Positions 1 to 10,154 of a stretch of DNA of 64,000 bases are shown here, piece by piece. The position numbers and the translations under genes are program-made. The notes under the pieces are model-generated. The model was not told the DNA's origin. It was given only the letters and a program-made list of their open reading frames with translations, and made no database searches. Location of the stretch: NCBI RefSeq assembly GCF_040081985.1, contig NZ_JBEBMH010000018.1:56555-120554 (forward strand). The letters are read 5' to 3'. Position 1 is the stretch's first letter, and each line of letters begins with the position of its first letter. Origin of the DNA: Kumtagia yinganensis. GTDB lineage: Bacteria; Pseudomonadota; Alphaproteobacteria; Rhizobiales; Rhizobiaceae.

Positions 1-1
1 T

Positions 2-226
2 GGCGGTTACGTCTGCGTGCTCTCGCATGCCGGGCCGGACGCGCTGTCGGTGACAACCAACCTCAACATCAACTTCATGCGCAAGGCGCCGGCCGGGCCT
101 GTCGACGGCCACTGCCGCATCCTGAAGCTCGGAAAAAGCCTGATGGTGTTCGACATCGACATGACCGCGGGCGGCGAGACGGTTGCGCATGCGACCGGCA
201 CCTATTCGATCCCGCCGAAGCGGTGA
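2..226 (+). CDS. PaaI-family hotdog thioesterase, C-terminal part
   Basis: Only the last 74 codons are inside the window; the gene starts upstream of base 1. The visible protein has the C-terminal strands of a hotdog fold: a TNLNINFMRKAP strand, then a G-H-C-R-I-L-K strand and a final strand ending in HATGTYSIPP. This pattern is usual in PaaI/YbgC-like acyl-CoA thioesterases, which hydrolyse acyl- or aryl-CoA thioesters in the cytoplasm. The acidic catalytic residue lies in the missing N-terminal half, so activity and substrate cannot be judged. The next gene converges on it from the other strand, 9 bases away. Confidence 0.7.
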   Translation, partial: GGYVCVLSHAGPDALSVTTNLNINFMRKAPAGPVDGHCRILKLGKSLMVFDIDMTAGGETVAHATGTYSIPPKR

Positions 227-235
227 AAAAACCGG

Positions 236-865
236 TCAGCTTCGCTGCAGGGCCAAGTGCGTGCCCAGCCCGACGAGGATCGCGCCGCCGGCCCGCTGCA
301 TCAGTTTTTGCGCGCGGCTGGACTGGCGCAACCGCGAGATGACCGCGCTGGCAAGCATCACGCCGACGACATCCGCGAACGAGAACATCAGGTTGACGAT
401 GGTCCCCAGCACGACGAACTGGATCCATACGGGCGCGCCCGAGGCGTCGATGAACTGCGGCAGGAACGCCATGAAGAAGATCGCGGTCTTCGGATTGAGC
501 ACCTCGACGGTGACGCTCTCGAAAAACGCACGCCGCGCCGATTTCGGCGCGGCGCCGGGCACCGCGACCTCGCCCCGCGTGTTGGCGCGGAACAATGAGA
601 TGCCCAGCCAGATCAGATAGATGGCGCCCGCAAGCTTCACCGCCATGTAGAGCATCGGCACGGCATGGAACAGCACCGACAGCCCGGCCGCCGCGGCCAG
701 AACATGCACATAACCGCCGATATGGATGCCCAGCGACGCCATCAGCCCGGACCAGCGCCCCCCCGCCAGCGTGCGGGCCGCCGCATAGAGCATGGCCGGA
801 CCGGGAATGAAGGCGAAGATCGCCGTCGTCGCCAGGAAGGCGATGAGAATTTCAGTCGATGGCAT
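236..865 (-). CDS. LysE/RhtB-family amino-acid exporter
   Basis: Predicted inner-membrane exporter of 209 residues, the usual length for the family, with about six hydrophobic segments. Two family signatures are visible: PGPAM at residues 21-25 following the first membrane segment, and NPKTAIFFMAFLPQF starting near residue 124. Members export amino acids such as lysine, threonine or homoserine lactone. The substrate cannot be read from sequence. The ATG at 865 gives the N terminus expected for the family. The gene stands alone and converges on the thioesterase gene. No regulator gene is adjacent. Confidence 0.9.
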   Translation of the reverse strand: MPSTEILIAFLATTAIFAFIPGPAMLYAAARTLAGGRWSGLMASLGIHIGGYVHVLAAAAGLSVLFHAVPMLYMAVKLAGAIYLIWLGISLFRANTRGEVAVPGAAPKSARRAFFESVTVEVLNPKTAIFFMAFLPQFIDASGAPVWIQFVVLGTIVNLMFSFADVVGVMLASAVISRLRQSSRAQKLMQRAGGAILVGLGTHLALQRS

Positions 866-1030
866 TTTTTGCGTCCCGCGGGCGATCCTGCAATGACGGG
901 TCCGTTACAGGTCTCGACGCCTCATAGCTTAAAATTCGTCGCTCGTGTTGGAAACCTTGAGACCGGCCCCGTCCATCCGGTACAAGACTGAAGCCAATCC
1001 AATCGAGACCGCGTTTTCGGGTTCTTCCGG

Positions 1031-1525
1031 ATGCTCATTCCCCTTTTCTCCCAAAACTGCGACCTGGTCGGCTGGATGCAGCCGCAAAAATTCCTGTTCG
1101 ACGCGGACATGGCCTATACGGCCTTCATCACCAACGGCCATGCCTGGTCGGCGCGTTCCGGCCGCTGGATCGGCCCGGTCATCGGCCCGCATGTCTTCGA
1201 CACAGATGGCCAGCCGGTTGCCTGGAACCCCGGCGCGCCGCTGCGCGGTTCCGGCCGGCCGCTGAGGCCGGTCAACGTGGTTCGTGCCGTCAGCCCCGTG
1301 CGCCCGCCCAAGCCGGTCGCGCCGCCGCGGCCGCTGACGGCTCCTTCCCTGCCCGGCGGCTGGTCGCAGTTCAGCTTCGCCGAATGGCTGGTCTCGGCCG
1401 ATCCGAAACCGATGGAAATTACCGAAATAGAAATAGGAGAAACAGTCGTCGCGGAGGTTGCGAAGAAGACGGATGAGATGGAGCAACGAAACGATACCAG
1501 CTCGATCGGGTCCACCTCCCTATAG
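1031..1525 (+). CDS. 4-fold beta-flower domain protein
   Basis: A 164-residue protein. The first 65 or so residues show repeated short strands of the type PLFSQNCDLVGWM, FDADMAYTAFITNGHAWSA, SGRWIGPV, with evenly spaced W, G and D/N residues. This resembles the 4-fold beta-flower domain found in small proteins of proteobacteria. A proline-rich linker follows (about residues 85-115), then a short tail containing FAEWLV. No signal peptide is visible. The function is unknown for the family. The domain assignment is from memory of related sequences and is moderately sure. The ATG at 1031 is taken because the domain begins right after it; the Shine-Dalgarno sequence is weak. Confidence 0.6.
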   Translation: MLIPLFSQNCDLVGWMQPQKFLFDADMAYTAFITNGHAWSARSGRWIGPVIGPHVFDTDGQPVAWNPGAPLRGSGRPLRPVNVVRAVSPVRPPKPVAPPRPLTAPSLPGGWSQFSFAEWLVSADPKPMEITEIEIGETVVAEVAKKTDEMEQRNDTSSIGSTSL

Positions 1526-1598
1526 CGCGAACGCCGTTCCCTGCCGGTCTCCGCAGAAACAGTATTGAACCGAGCTTGGACTATGCTATCGCTTGTAC

Positions 1599-2060
1599 AT
1601 GTTCAAATCGTTGTTGACTTCCTTTTTGGCTCTTGTCGGAGGGACCGCCACGGCGCCCGCTCAAAGTGCCTTGAATCATGAAGCATTGGAAGAACTTGCG
1701 AGGCAAGGTGTTTTTAAGGCTCAGTACGTGATCCCGCTTCAATTGGAGGATCACCCTTTGTTCGTGCTTCTCAAACAGCAGGGATTATTCGATCTTACCG
1801 GGGACATGAACCAACTGATGCTCCCTGTGGAACGAGATCTAGCGGCTAGGATGGGGGTATCGCGATACGCAGCGACACCACTGCCATCTTATTTAGAAGG
1901 GGTGAGGACACAGCTCGACAAAATTTGGGCGGCATCGCTCGCAAACGATACGGGTCCGCAAAGTCAGGCCGCGTTGACACGGGCCACGAAGGAAACTGTC
2001 GAACTGCAATCCGTGCTAAAAGCCGCTCTAGCAACGGGGCATCTCTATGTAGCCGACTGA
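1599..2060 (+). CDS. Orphan secreted protein, unknown function
   Basis: I do not recognise this 153-residue protein. Residues 1-23 look like a Sec signal peptide: K4, then a hydrophobic stretch, then A-P-A-Q-S. The mature part is acidic and mostly helical in character, with few cysteines. The start is the ATG at 1599; a TTG two codons upstream (1593) is also in frame. Codon use is less GC-biased than in neighbouring genes (for example cttgatt, ttttta, cctttg), and the flanks are AT-rich, which suggests horizontal acquisition. It lies between the beta-flower gene and the ribosomal-protein operon. Confidence 0.5.
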   Translation: MFKSLLTSFLALVGGTATAPAQSALNHEALEELARQGVFKAQYVIPLQLEDHPLFVLLKQQGLFDLTGDMNQLMLPVERDLAARMGVSRYAATPLPSYLEGVRTQLDKIWAASLANDTGPQSQAALTRATKETVELQSVLKAALATGHLYVAD

Positions 2061-2293
2061 TATTGTCTGCGGTAAAATAATACCTCTTTTTTCATATATC
2101 TGATTTTAAAGCGTTTTTGACTTTCATCGGCCCATTCTCAGACTTGACGCGAAAACAGCCCTCGCCTATAGACCGCCCTGTAAACAGCGGTCCACGGGCC
2201 GCCGTTTCGTTTTTGGTCGACGGCCCGCCCGTCGCGCCAAAACAAGCAACAAGAAACGCCTTCCCCGTGAAGGTCCCAACGAAAGCAGACACA

Positions 2294-2758
2294 ATGAAAA
2301 CCTTTTCGCAGAAGCCCGCGGAAGTGGTGAAGAAGTGGGTGCTGATCGACGCCGAAGGTCTGGTCGTCGGCCGTCTCGCCTCCGTCGTCGCCAACCGCCT
2401 GCGCGGCAAGCACAAGCCCACCTTCACCCCCCATGTCGATGACGGCGACAACGTCATCATCGTCAATGCCGACAAGGTCGTCCTGACCGGCAAAAAGTTC
2501 ACCGACAAAGTCTATTACTGGCACACCGGCCATCCCGGCGGCGTCAAGGAGCGCACCGCGCGCCAGCTTCTGGAAGGCCGCTTTCCCGAGCGCGTCCTGG
2601 AGAAGGCGATCGAGCGCATGATCCCGCGCGGACCGCTCGGCCGTCAGCAGATGAAGAATCTCCGCGTCTATAGCGGCGCCGAGCATCCGCACGCAGCACA
2701 GCAGCCCGTCGCCCTCGACGTCGGCGCGCTGAACAGCAAGAACAAGAAGGTTTCCTGA
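2294..2758 (+). CDS. rplM: 50S ribosomal protein L13
   Basis: A 154-residue protein matching L13 throughout: KKWVLIDAEGLVVGRLAS near the N terminus, the central DKVYYWHTGHPGG segment and the ERMIPRGPLGRQQMKNL segment near residue 105. L13 binds 23S rRNA early in assembly of the large subunit. The ATG at 2294 gives the normal N terminus MKTFSQKPAEV used in alphaproteobacteria. An open frame continues upstream, but that sequence is untranslated leader. rpsI follows after 2 bases, so the two are one operon, as in most bacteria. Confidence 0.97.
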   Translation: MKTFSQKPAEVVKKWVLIDAEGLVVGRLASVVANRLRGKHKPTFTPHVDDGDNVIIVNADKVVLTGKKFTDKVYYWHTGHPGGVKERTARQLLEGRFPERVLEKAIERMIPRGPLGRQQMKNLRVYSGAEHPHAAQQPVALDVGALNSKNKKVS

Positions 2759-2760
2759 TC

Positions 2761-3237
2761 ATGGCTGAGCTCACCTCGCTCGCAGACCTCGGCACGGTTG
2801 CCGCCACAGCGCAGCCCGCCGCCCCCTCTTACGTCCAGAAGCTGGACAAGCAGGGCCGCGCCTATGCCACCGGCAAGCGCAAGGACGCCATCGCCCGCGT
2901 CTGGGTCAAGCCGGGCTCCGGCAAGATCATCGTCAACGACAAGGAATTCGCAGCCTATTTCGCGCGCCCGGTCCTGCAGATGATCCTGCAGCAGCCGATC
3001 GTTGCCACCAACCGCGGCGGCCAGTTCGACGTCGTCGCCACCGTCACCGGCGGCGGCCTCTCCGGCCAGGCCGGCGCGGTGCGCCACGGGATCTCCAAGG
3101 CGCTGACCTATTACGAGCCCGGCCTGCGCGGCGTGCTCAAGAAGGGCGGCTTCCTGACTCGCGACAGCCGCACCGTCGAGCGCAAGAAGTACGGCAAGGC
3201 CAAGGCCCGCCGCAGCTTCCAGTTCTCGAAGCGCTGA
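2761..3237 (+). CDS. rpsI: 30S ribosomal protein S9
   Basis: A 158-residue S9. Residues 1-35 form the alphaproteobacterial N-terminal extension. The conserved core starts at YATGKRKDAIARVW and includes NRGGQFDVVATVTGGG and SGQAGAVRHGISKAL. It ends in the family hallmark KKYGKAKARRSFQFSKR, whose basic tail reaches the ribosomal P site. It is translated right after rplM and followed by a strong intrinsic terminator. Confidence 0.97.
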   Translation: MAELTSLADLGTVAATAQPAAPSYVQKLDKQGRAYATGKRKDAIARVWVKPGSGKIIVNDKEFAAYFARPVLQMILQQPIVATNRGGQFDVVATVTGGGLSGQAGAVRHGISKALTYYEPGLRGVLKKGGFLTRDSRTVERKKYGKAKARRSFQFSKR

Positions 3238-3276
3238 TTTTTGCGGGGTTCGCCCCGAACGTCGCGATCGACCTCG

Positions 3277-3307
3277 AAAGCCGCCCGCCTGGGCGGCTTT
3301 TTCGTTT
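3277..3307 (+). terminator. Rho-independent terminator of rplM-rpsI
   Basis: A perfect 10-bp GC-rich stem (3277-3286 and 3291-3300) with a GCCT loop, followed by TTCGTTT. It lies 39 bases after the rpsI stop codon, as expected for the end of the ribosomal-protein operon. Confidence 0.9.
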
Positions 3308-3389
3308 GAGCCCAGGCGCTTGGCTCGCATTTGGAACAAGTCTTGCTTCGCACTCCGCCGAGAGGCGATTGTCCCGATCCGGGACAGTC

Positions 3390-4490
3390 GTGAGCATCCT
3401 GCGGGGGTCGGCCTTGATCGTATCGCTTCAATATCTGCGCGGCATCGCCGCCATGATGGTCGTGGTCTTCCACGCCTTCGACGTGTTCGCGCGCTTCGGC
3501 GCCGGCGACGAGACGGAACAGTTCATGGTCGGGCTGGCCGGGGTCGACATATTCTTCGTCATCAGCGGCTTCATCATGTGGACCATGGCCGAAAAGGCCT
3601 ATCCATCGCCGGGTGAATTCATCCGCAAGCGGCTGATCCGCATCGTCCCGCTCTACTGGGCGCTCACCCTGTTCCTGGCGGCCGTCGCGCTGGCCAAGCC
3701 CGACCTGTTGTCGACGGCGGTGTTCGACCCGGCCCATTTCGTCGCTTCGATGCTGTTCATCCCGTGGCCCCACCCCAAACTCGATGCCGCGGTGCCGCTT
3801 CTCATTCCCGGCTGGACGCTCAACTACGAGATGGCTTTCTACCTCATCTTCGCGGTCTGCCTGTTGATCTCCAAGCGCTGGCGTCTGCTGTCGCTGGTCG
3901 GCGCGCTGACGGCGCTCGCCGCAATCGGACCGTTCATGCCGCAAGGCGGCGCTCTCGGCTTCTACACGGATACGCTCGTGCTCGAATTCGCCACGGGCGC
4001 GCTGCTGGCCTGGTTCTGGCTGCGCGGCTTCACGATGACGCCTGCGATGTCGCTGGCGCTCGTCATTGCCGGCTTCATCCTGCTATGGCTCGGTGTCGGC
4101 TCGACCCTGCCGCGCATCGTCAGCCTGGGCCTGCCCGCGACGATGGTCGTCGCCGGCATGGTCTTCGCCGAAGCGCGGCTGCGCAAGCGGCCGTTCCAGC
4201 CGCTGCTGATGATCGGCGACGCCTCCTATTCGATCTACCTGTCGCAGGGTGTGGCGCTGGCCGTGTTCACCAAGCTGTGGACCACGGCCGGGTTCGGCGG
4301 CGACGGATGGCAGGCCGCTGCTTTCCTGGCGATATCGGTGCTGATCATGACCGTCGGCGGCATCGTGCTCTACCTGCTCATCGAAAAGCCGATGCTGGCC
4401 TGGATGACCTACCGGACGGGACGCCGCAACCGGGCAGGCTTGCGGCCGGGTCTGGCCAAAGCGGCGCGTTCCAGCCGCTCGGCTGCATAG
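3390..4490 (+). CDS. Acyltransferase-3 family membrane protein (OafA-like)
   Basis: Integral membrane O-acyltransferase of about 366 residues with roughly ten hydrophobic segments. The N-terminal LQYLRGIAAMMVVVFHA carries the conserved R and the H proposed to be catalytic. The next segment VDIFFVISGFIMW is the second family signature, and FIRKRLIRIVPLYW is the third. Such proteins transfer acetyl or succinyl groups to envelope or exported polysaccharides. The start is uncertain: GTG 3390 is used; TTG 3414 has a better spaced GGGGG and is equally possible. It stands alone behind the rpsI terminator. Confidence 0.88.
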   Translation: MSILRGSALIVSLQYLRGIAAMMVVVFHAFDVFARFGAGDETEQFMVGLAGVDIFFVISGFIMWTMAEKAYPSPGEFIRKRLIRIVPLYWALTLFLAAVALAKPDLLSTAVFDPAHFVASMLFIPWPHPKLDAAVPLLIPGWTLNYEMAFYLIFAVCLLISKRWRLLSLVGALTALAAIGPFMPQGGALGFYTDTLVLEFATGALLAWFWLRGFTMTPAMSLALVIAGFILLWLGVGSTLPRIVSLGLPATMVVAGMVFAEARLRKRPFQPLLMIGDASYSIYLSQGVALAVFTKLWTTAGFGGDGWQAAAFLAISVLIMTVGGIVLYLLIEKPMLAWMTYRTGRRNRAGLRPGLAKAARSSRSAA

Positions 4491-4597
4491 CGGGTTCGTA
4501 GGTGGCTTGACTCCCCCCGCCGGCAGCGGCACGGGCCAATGTTTTTGTAAGACTTCGCCTCTAGGGTCTGGCGACGATCAGCCCGGATGACGGCACG

Positions 4598-5740
<1,143 letters not shown>

Positions 5741-5846
5741 GTCGTCTGCCCGTAGACTGTTAAGCCGACAGGACAGAAGGGGGACGCTGTCCCGCCAACC
5801 TCTACATCAGCCCGACAACATCACCGGCAAACGGCCTCGTCAAAAT

Positions 5847-6890
5847 TCAATTCGTCAGAACATACGGACGCCGGAACCCGTTCTGCTCCAGCCACTCGAT
5901 CGCAGCCTTCGGCTCATCCGTCTGGATGACCGTCGCGCCGTGCTCGGCCCAGAAACCGAAAACCTCTTCGGGAAAACCGGCCTGCACGGCCAGTTCGTCG
6001 CCGCGCCCCCGTCCGGTAAAACCGCTCGGCAGGTTGACGATCGGATAGGTGTTCACCCACAGATGCCAGTCGCCGCGCGCCGCCACCGCGCGCATCCGCG
6101 CCGAGAAAAGCGCGCCGCCATCGTCCGGCAACCGCCGCCGGTCGCCACGCCAAGTCACCATCTCAACCATGTCGGCGGAAAATGCCCGCGTCACCGTCTC
6201 GACGAAACGCGGGTCCTCGACCGCGTCGTCGGCGATGATCGGCATGAACCGGAACCCCGGCCCCGCATCCGCCACGGCCGCCTTCACCGCCGTCAACCGC
6301 GTGGCGGAAAAAATATTCTCCTTGAGGATGAGTTCACCTTCCATGCCGAGCCCACGCGCGACCGCGACCATGCCGGCGATATGATCAGCACCGAGCTTGT
6401 TGTCGATGTTGACCAGCACCTGGCCCCTGGTCACCTCCAGCATCTCGGCCAGCGTCGGCACGACTTCCTCCGTGACCTCGCCGCTGCCCTCGACCTTGAG
6501 ATGGCACCTCCTCAAATCGGCGAGCGTGCGCGCCGCCACCTCGCCCTTGCAGTCGGTCGTGCGCTCCAGCCCGCTGTCGTGCATCACGACATATTCGCCG
6601 TCTCCGGACATGCGCACGTCGAGTTCGACGATCTCGACCCCGAGCCCGATCGCGTAGCGCACGCCGGCCCTCGAATTCTCCGCCCAGCGGATGACGCCGT
6701 TTTCCTTCCAGCCGCCGCGATGCGCGACGACCATGACGTGATCGCGCCAGCGATTGGCATTTTCATACCGGTCGAGAATCTGCTGTACCCGCCCGCCCTC
6801 GGCCAAAGCCGGTATTGGCAAGGCGGCGAGCAGGCCGAGGGCCAGGGCGGCGATGAAAGGGCGGCGCACTTCGATTCGCTCCCGGTTCAT
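5847..6890 (-). CDS. Glycerophosphodiester phosphodiesterase family protein, secreted
   Basis: A 347-residue protein with a clear Sec signal peptide (about residues 1-30: a basic start, then FIAALALGLLAALPIPALA). The GDPD TIM-barrel motifs follow: VVAHRGGWKENG with the catalytic His-Arg, ENSRAGVRYAI, ELDVRMSGDGEYVVMHD with the metal-binding acidic residues and second His, and LERTTD. It should hydrolyse glycerophosphodiesters to alcohol and glycerol-3-phosphate in the periplasm. Later parts are divergent, so the exact substrate is uncertain. Its promoter region faces speB and contains a large palindrome. Confidence 0.85.
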   Translation of the reverse strand: MNRERIEVRRPFIAALALGLLAALPIPALAEGGRVQQILDRYENANRWRDHVMVVAHRGGWKENGVIRWAENSRAGVRYAIGLGVEIVELDVRMSGDGEYVVMHDSGLERTTDCKGEVAARTLADLRRCHLKVEGSGEVTEEVVPTLAEMLEVTRGQVLVNIDNKLGADHIAGMVAVARGLGMEGELILKENIFSATRLTAVKAAVADAGPGFRFMPIIADDAVEDPRFVETVTRAFSADMVEMVTWRGDRRRLPDDGGALFSARMRAVAARGDWHLWVNTYPIVNLPSGFTGRGRGDELAVQAGFPEEVFGFWAEHGATVIQTDEPKAAIEWLEQNGFRRPYVLTN

Positions 6891-6955
6891 GCGGATTGCG
6901 GCCAGATAGCCGCCAGCCGTGACAGGCCGGTGAATGCAGCCGGCTTACGACGGCG

Positions 6956-7108
6956 CGGGATGTGTCGAGATTCAGGTCAGGCTCAGTCGAAAATGGTGGC
7001 GGTCGGGGTCGCGAAGCGACGAGCGGAGCGTACCTCAGTACGTGAGCACCGGAAGCGCAGAACGCCGCCATTTGCAGGCCAGCCTCACCTGAATCTCGGT
7101 ACATCCCG
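6956..7108. repeat. 153-bp palindromic intergenic element
   Basis: Outer arms are nearly complementary: 6961-6983 against 7081-7103 differ at only a few positions, and the pairing continues outward through CGGGATGT/ACATCCCG. An inner pair (AAATGGTGGCG near 6991 and CGCCGCCATTT near 7064) and a central CGTAC-CTCA-GTACG hairpin complete a long cruciform. It fills the gap between two divergently read genes. It resembles the mobile palindromic intergenic repeats found in many copies in rhizobial genomes; I cannot name the family with certainty. Confidence 0.8.
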
Positions 7109-7182
7109 GCAATTTTTCGGTTGCACCGCCGTCTTATTCCGCCAATACCTTGCCGCGCGAAACACGAGGGAGATTTGAAAGC

Positions 7183-8178
7183 ATGACGGGATCCGGCATC
7201 GATCACGCCTTCACCGCCCGCTCCAACACCGGCCGCGCCGGCGATCCGACCTATGCGGGAGCGCTCTCCTTCATGCGGCGGCACTACACGAAAAACCTCA
7301 AGGACGCCGACGCCGTGGTCTGGGGCATCCCGTTCGACGCGGCCGTCTCCAACCGCCCCGGCGCCCGATTCGGGCCGCAGGCAATCCGCCGCGCCTCGGC
7401 GATCATGGACAACGACCCGCAATATCCGTTTCACCGCGATCTGTTCGAAAACCTGGCGGTGATCGACTACGGCGACTGCCGGCTCGACTACGGCAACCAC
7501 CAGAAGACGCCGGCGACCATCGAGCGCGAGGCGGCGAAGGTCCTGAAGTCCGGCGCGTTCCTGCTGACACTCGGCGGCGACCACTACGTCACCTGGCCGC
7601 TGCTGAAGGCCCACGCTGCCGTGCACGGACCGCTGGCGCTGGTGCAGTTCGACGCCCACCAGGACACCTGGTTCGACGAGGACAGGCGCATCGACCACGG
7701 CTCCTTCGTGGCGCGCGCCGTGCGCGCCGGTATCGTCGATCCGGACCGTTCGATCCAGATCGGCATCCGCACCCACGCCCCCGACGATTTCGGCATAAAG
7801 ATGCTCTTCGGCCATGACGTCGAGGAGATGCGGGCTTCCGACATCGCCTACGCCATCGTCGAGCGCACCGGCGGCCACAAGGTCTATGTCACCTTCGACA
7901 TCGACTGCCTCGATCCCGCTTTCGCGCCGGGAACCGGCACGCCGGTGGCGGGCGGGCCGTCTTCGGCAAAAATGCTGTCGGTGCTGCGCCAGCTCGGCCA
8001 GCTCGATATCGTCGGCGCCGACGTGGTCGAGGTTGCGCCCGCCTACGACCATGCCGATATAACGGCCATCGCCGGCTCGACGGTGGCGCAGCACTATCTC
8101 GGGCTGCTCGCCGAGCGGAAGGCAAGGCTGGCCGACATGAACAACAACAACGGCGTGCACCAGGGCCACGGAATCTAG
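7183..8178 (+). CDS. speB: Agmatinase
   Basis: A 331-residue ureohydrolase. All metal ligands of the binuclear manganese site are present: H134 in GGDH, D157/H159/D161 in DAHQD, and D239/D241 in FDIDCLDPAF. Agmatinase hydrolyses agmatine to putrescine and urea. Related guanidinobutyrase or guanidinopropionase activities cannot be excluded from sequence. The ATG at 7183 is chosen because GAGGGAG lies about 10 bases upstream; an in-frame TTG at 7150 lacks this. argC follows 81 bases later on the same strand. Confidence 0.9.
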   Translation: MTGSGIDHAFTARSNTGRAGDPTYAGALSFMRRHYTKNLKDADAVVWGIPFDAAVSNRPGARFGPQAIRRASAIMDNDPQYPFHRDLFENLAVIDYGDCRLDYGNHQKTPATIEREAAKVLKSGAFLLTLGGDHYVTWPLLKAHAAVHGPLALVQFDAHQDTWFDEDRRIDHGSFVARAVRAGIVDPDRSIQIGIRTHAPDDFGIKMLFGHDVEEMRASDIAYAIVERTGGHKVYVTFDIDCLDPAFAPGTGTPVAGGPSSAKMLSVLRQLGQLDIVGADVVEVAPAYDHADITAIAGSTVAQHYLGLLAERKARLADMNNNNGVHQGHGI

Positions 8179-8259
8179 GGTCTTCGGGTTTCAGGCGCTA
8201 CGGACCTGAGCCTCATACATCCCTGATCGAACTTCAGGACTCGAACGGAACCGCAGGAA

Positions 8260-9186
8260 ATGAAACCGAAAATCTTCATCGACGGTGAACATGGCACGAC
8301 CGGCCTGCAGATCCGCGCGCGGCTGGCCGGCCGTGGCGACCTCGAGGTCATCTCCGTTCCGGTCGAGCGCCGCAAGGATATTTCCGCGCGCGCCGAGTTT
8401 CTGAACGCCGCCGATGTCGCGATTCTCTGCTTGCCCGACGACGCCGCAAAGGAAAGCGTGGCGCTGATTGAGAACGACACCACACGGGTCATCGACGCCT
8501 CGACCGCGCACCGGGTCGCCGCAGGCTGGACCTACGGTTTCGCCGAGATGGACAGGGAGCAGGCAAAAGCCATTGCCACCGGCAAGCGCATTGCCAATCC
8601 CGGCTGCTGGCCGCAGGGGCCGATCGCCACGCTGCGCCCGCTGGTCAAGGCCGGCCTGCTGCCCGCCGATCTCGCTGTCTCGATGAACGGCATTTCCGGT
8701 TATTCCGGCGGCGGCCGCACCATGATCGAGGACTATGAGAAGCAGGGCGGGGACGCGCCCGAATTCTTCCCCTACGGCCTCACCTTCCAGCACAAGCACG
8801 TGCCGGAACTCAAGAAATATGCTGGACTTTCCCGCGACCCGCTGATGCAGCCGGTGGTCGGCAATTTCGCGCAGGGCATGATCACCATGGTGCCGCTGCA
8901 GCTCGGTACGTTGGAGCGCGTGCCGAAAGGCGCGGAGCTGCACGCGGCAATCGCCGACCATTATGCCGGCCTCGACGGCGGCGACGTCGAAGTGGCGCCC
9001 TTCGCAGCCACCGAGCGCCTGCCGGAGATCGATCCAGAGCGCTACAACGACACCAACACGATGAAACTCTACGTCTTCGCAAACGACGCCAAGGCGCAGG
9101 CCGTGCTGCTGGCCGTCTACGACAATCTGGGTAAGGGCGCGTCGGGCGCGGCGGTGCAGAATCTCGACCTGATGATCGGGGCATAG
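8260..9186 (+). CDS. argC: N-acetyl-gamma-glutamyl-phosphate reductase
   Basis: A 308-residue enzyme of the shorter type-2 ArgC group. It shows the NADP-binding start IFIDGEHGTTG, the catalytic cysteine C116 in IANPGCWPQG, and YSGGGRTMIEDYE. It reduces N-acetylglutamyl phosphate to the semialdehyde in arginine synthesis. It lies between speB and a kinase-like gene that begins 11 bases later, so co-transcription is likely. The pairing with agmatinase puts arginine and polyamine genes side by side. Confidence 0.95.
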   Translation: MKPKIFIDGEHGTTGLQIRARLAGRGDLEVISVPVERRKDISARAEFLNAADVAILCLPDDAAKESVALIENDTTRVIDASTAHRVAAGWTYGFAEMDREQAKAIATGKRIANPGCWPQGPIATLRPLVKAGLLPADLAVSMNGISGYSGGGRTMIEDYEKQGGDAPEFFPYGLTFQHKHVPELKKYAGLSRDPLMQPVVGNFAQGMITMVPLQLGTLERVPKGAELHAAIADHYAGLDGGDVEVAPFAATERLPEIDPERYNDTNTMKLYVFANDAKAQAVLLAVYDNLGKGASGAAVQNLDLMIGA

Positions 9187-9197
9187 GCGGGCCGCCT

Positions 9198-10061
9198 TTG
9201 GACGTTGCCTTCTTCCCCACTTCCTGGCACCTCTCCGACCCCGTCCTCATCGCCGAAACCTTCTCCAGCCGCATCTGGAAGGTTTTTCGCGCTGACGGCT
9301 CGCCGGCGGTCGTCAAGGCGCTGAAACCCTTCGACGATGTCGAGGACGAACTGCGCGGCGCGCATCTGCTCAAATGGCGCGACGGACACGGCGCGATAAG
9401 GCTGTTCGGCTTCGAGGGCCGGCAGATGCTGGTCGAATATGCCGGCGAACGGCATCTTTCCGCTGAAATCGATGAAGCTGGCGACCATGCCGCCACCGAA
9501 ATCGCCGCCGAAGTCATGGCCAAACTGCACGACCCGTCGGTAGAACCGCCGCCCGCCGAACTGCAGCCGCTGCGCGACCGTTTCGCCGCGCTGTTCGACA
9601 AGGCGAATGCCGCCTGCGATGGCAAGGCGAGTTCGGAGGCAGTCGCCGACAAGTCCGGCCTCTACGCCGAGGCTGCCGCGACGGCTGAACGCCTTCTCTC
9701 GGACCCGCTGGACATCAGGCCGCTGCATGGCGACCTGCACCACGACAACATCCTGCTGTCGCCGCGCGGCTGGCTGGCCATCGATCCCAAGGGCGTGCTC
9801 GGCGACCCCGGCTTCGACGCCGCCAATCTGTTCTACAATCCGCTCGAACGCGACGACCTCTGCCACGACGAGAATCGCATCGCGTTCATGGCCAAGGTGT
9901 TTGCCAGGACGCTCCAGCAGGACGCACGGCGAATCCTCGACCACGCCTTCGCCTATGGCTGCCTCTCCGCCGCCTGGCATGCCGGCGACGGCAACACGCT
10001 CGACGAGGAGCGTGAGCTTTCGGTGGCGCGGGCCGTACGGATTGTGTCGGCAAGGATGTGA
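9198..10061 (+). CDS. APH(6)/StrB-like aminoglycoside phosphotransferase family protein
   Basis: A 287-residue kinase-fold protein. The catalytic loop HGDLHHDNILL is at residues 177-187 and the metal-binding IDPKG at 195-199, the form seen in the APH(6)/hydroxyurea-phosphotransferase family. The N-terminal lobe has VVKALKP, with a lysine placed to bind ATP. Family members phosphorylate streptomycin or hydroxyurea, but chromosomal homologues are often uncharacterised, so resistance should not be assumed. Translation starts at TTG 9198, 11 bases after argC. Confidence 0.8.
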   Translation: MDVAFFPTSWHLSDPVLIAETFSSRIWKVFRADGSPAVVKALKPFDDVEDELRGAHLLKWRDGHGAIRLFGFEGRQMLVEYAGERHLSAEIDEAGDHAATEIAAEVMAKLHDPSVEPPPAELQPLRDRFAALFDKANAACDGKASSEAVADKSGLYAEAAATAERLLSDPLDIRPLHGDLHHDNILLSPRGWLAIDPKGVLGDPGFDAANLFYNPLERDDLCHDENRIAFMAKVFARTLQQDARRILDHAFAYGCLSAAWHAGDGNTLDEERELSVARAVRIVSARM

Positions 10062-10154
10062 ACATCGACGGGCTTGCCAAGCCGGACCGCGAGCGCTGCG
10101 AACAAGCCGACGGCCGTACAATCTTCACGAACCACTACAGCAAGTGCAAAAAAC

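Noticed and set aside
6763..8169. A 468-codon minus-strand frame opposite speB
   Set aside because: speB has all its metal ligands on the plus strand; this frame is an antisense artefact of high GC.
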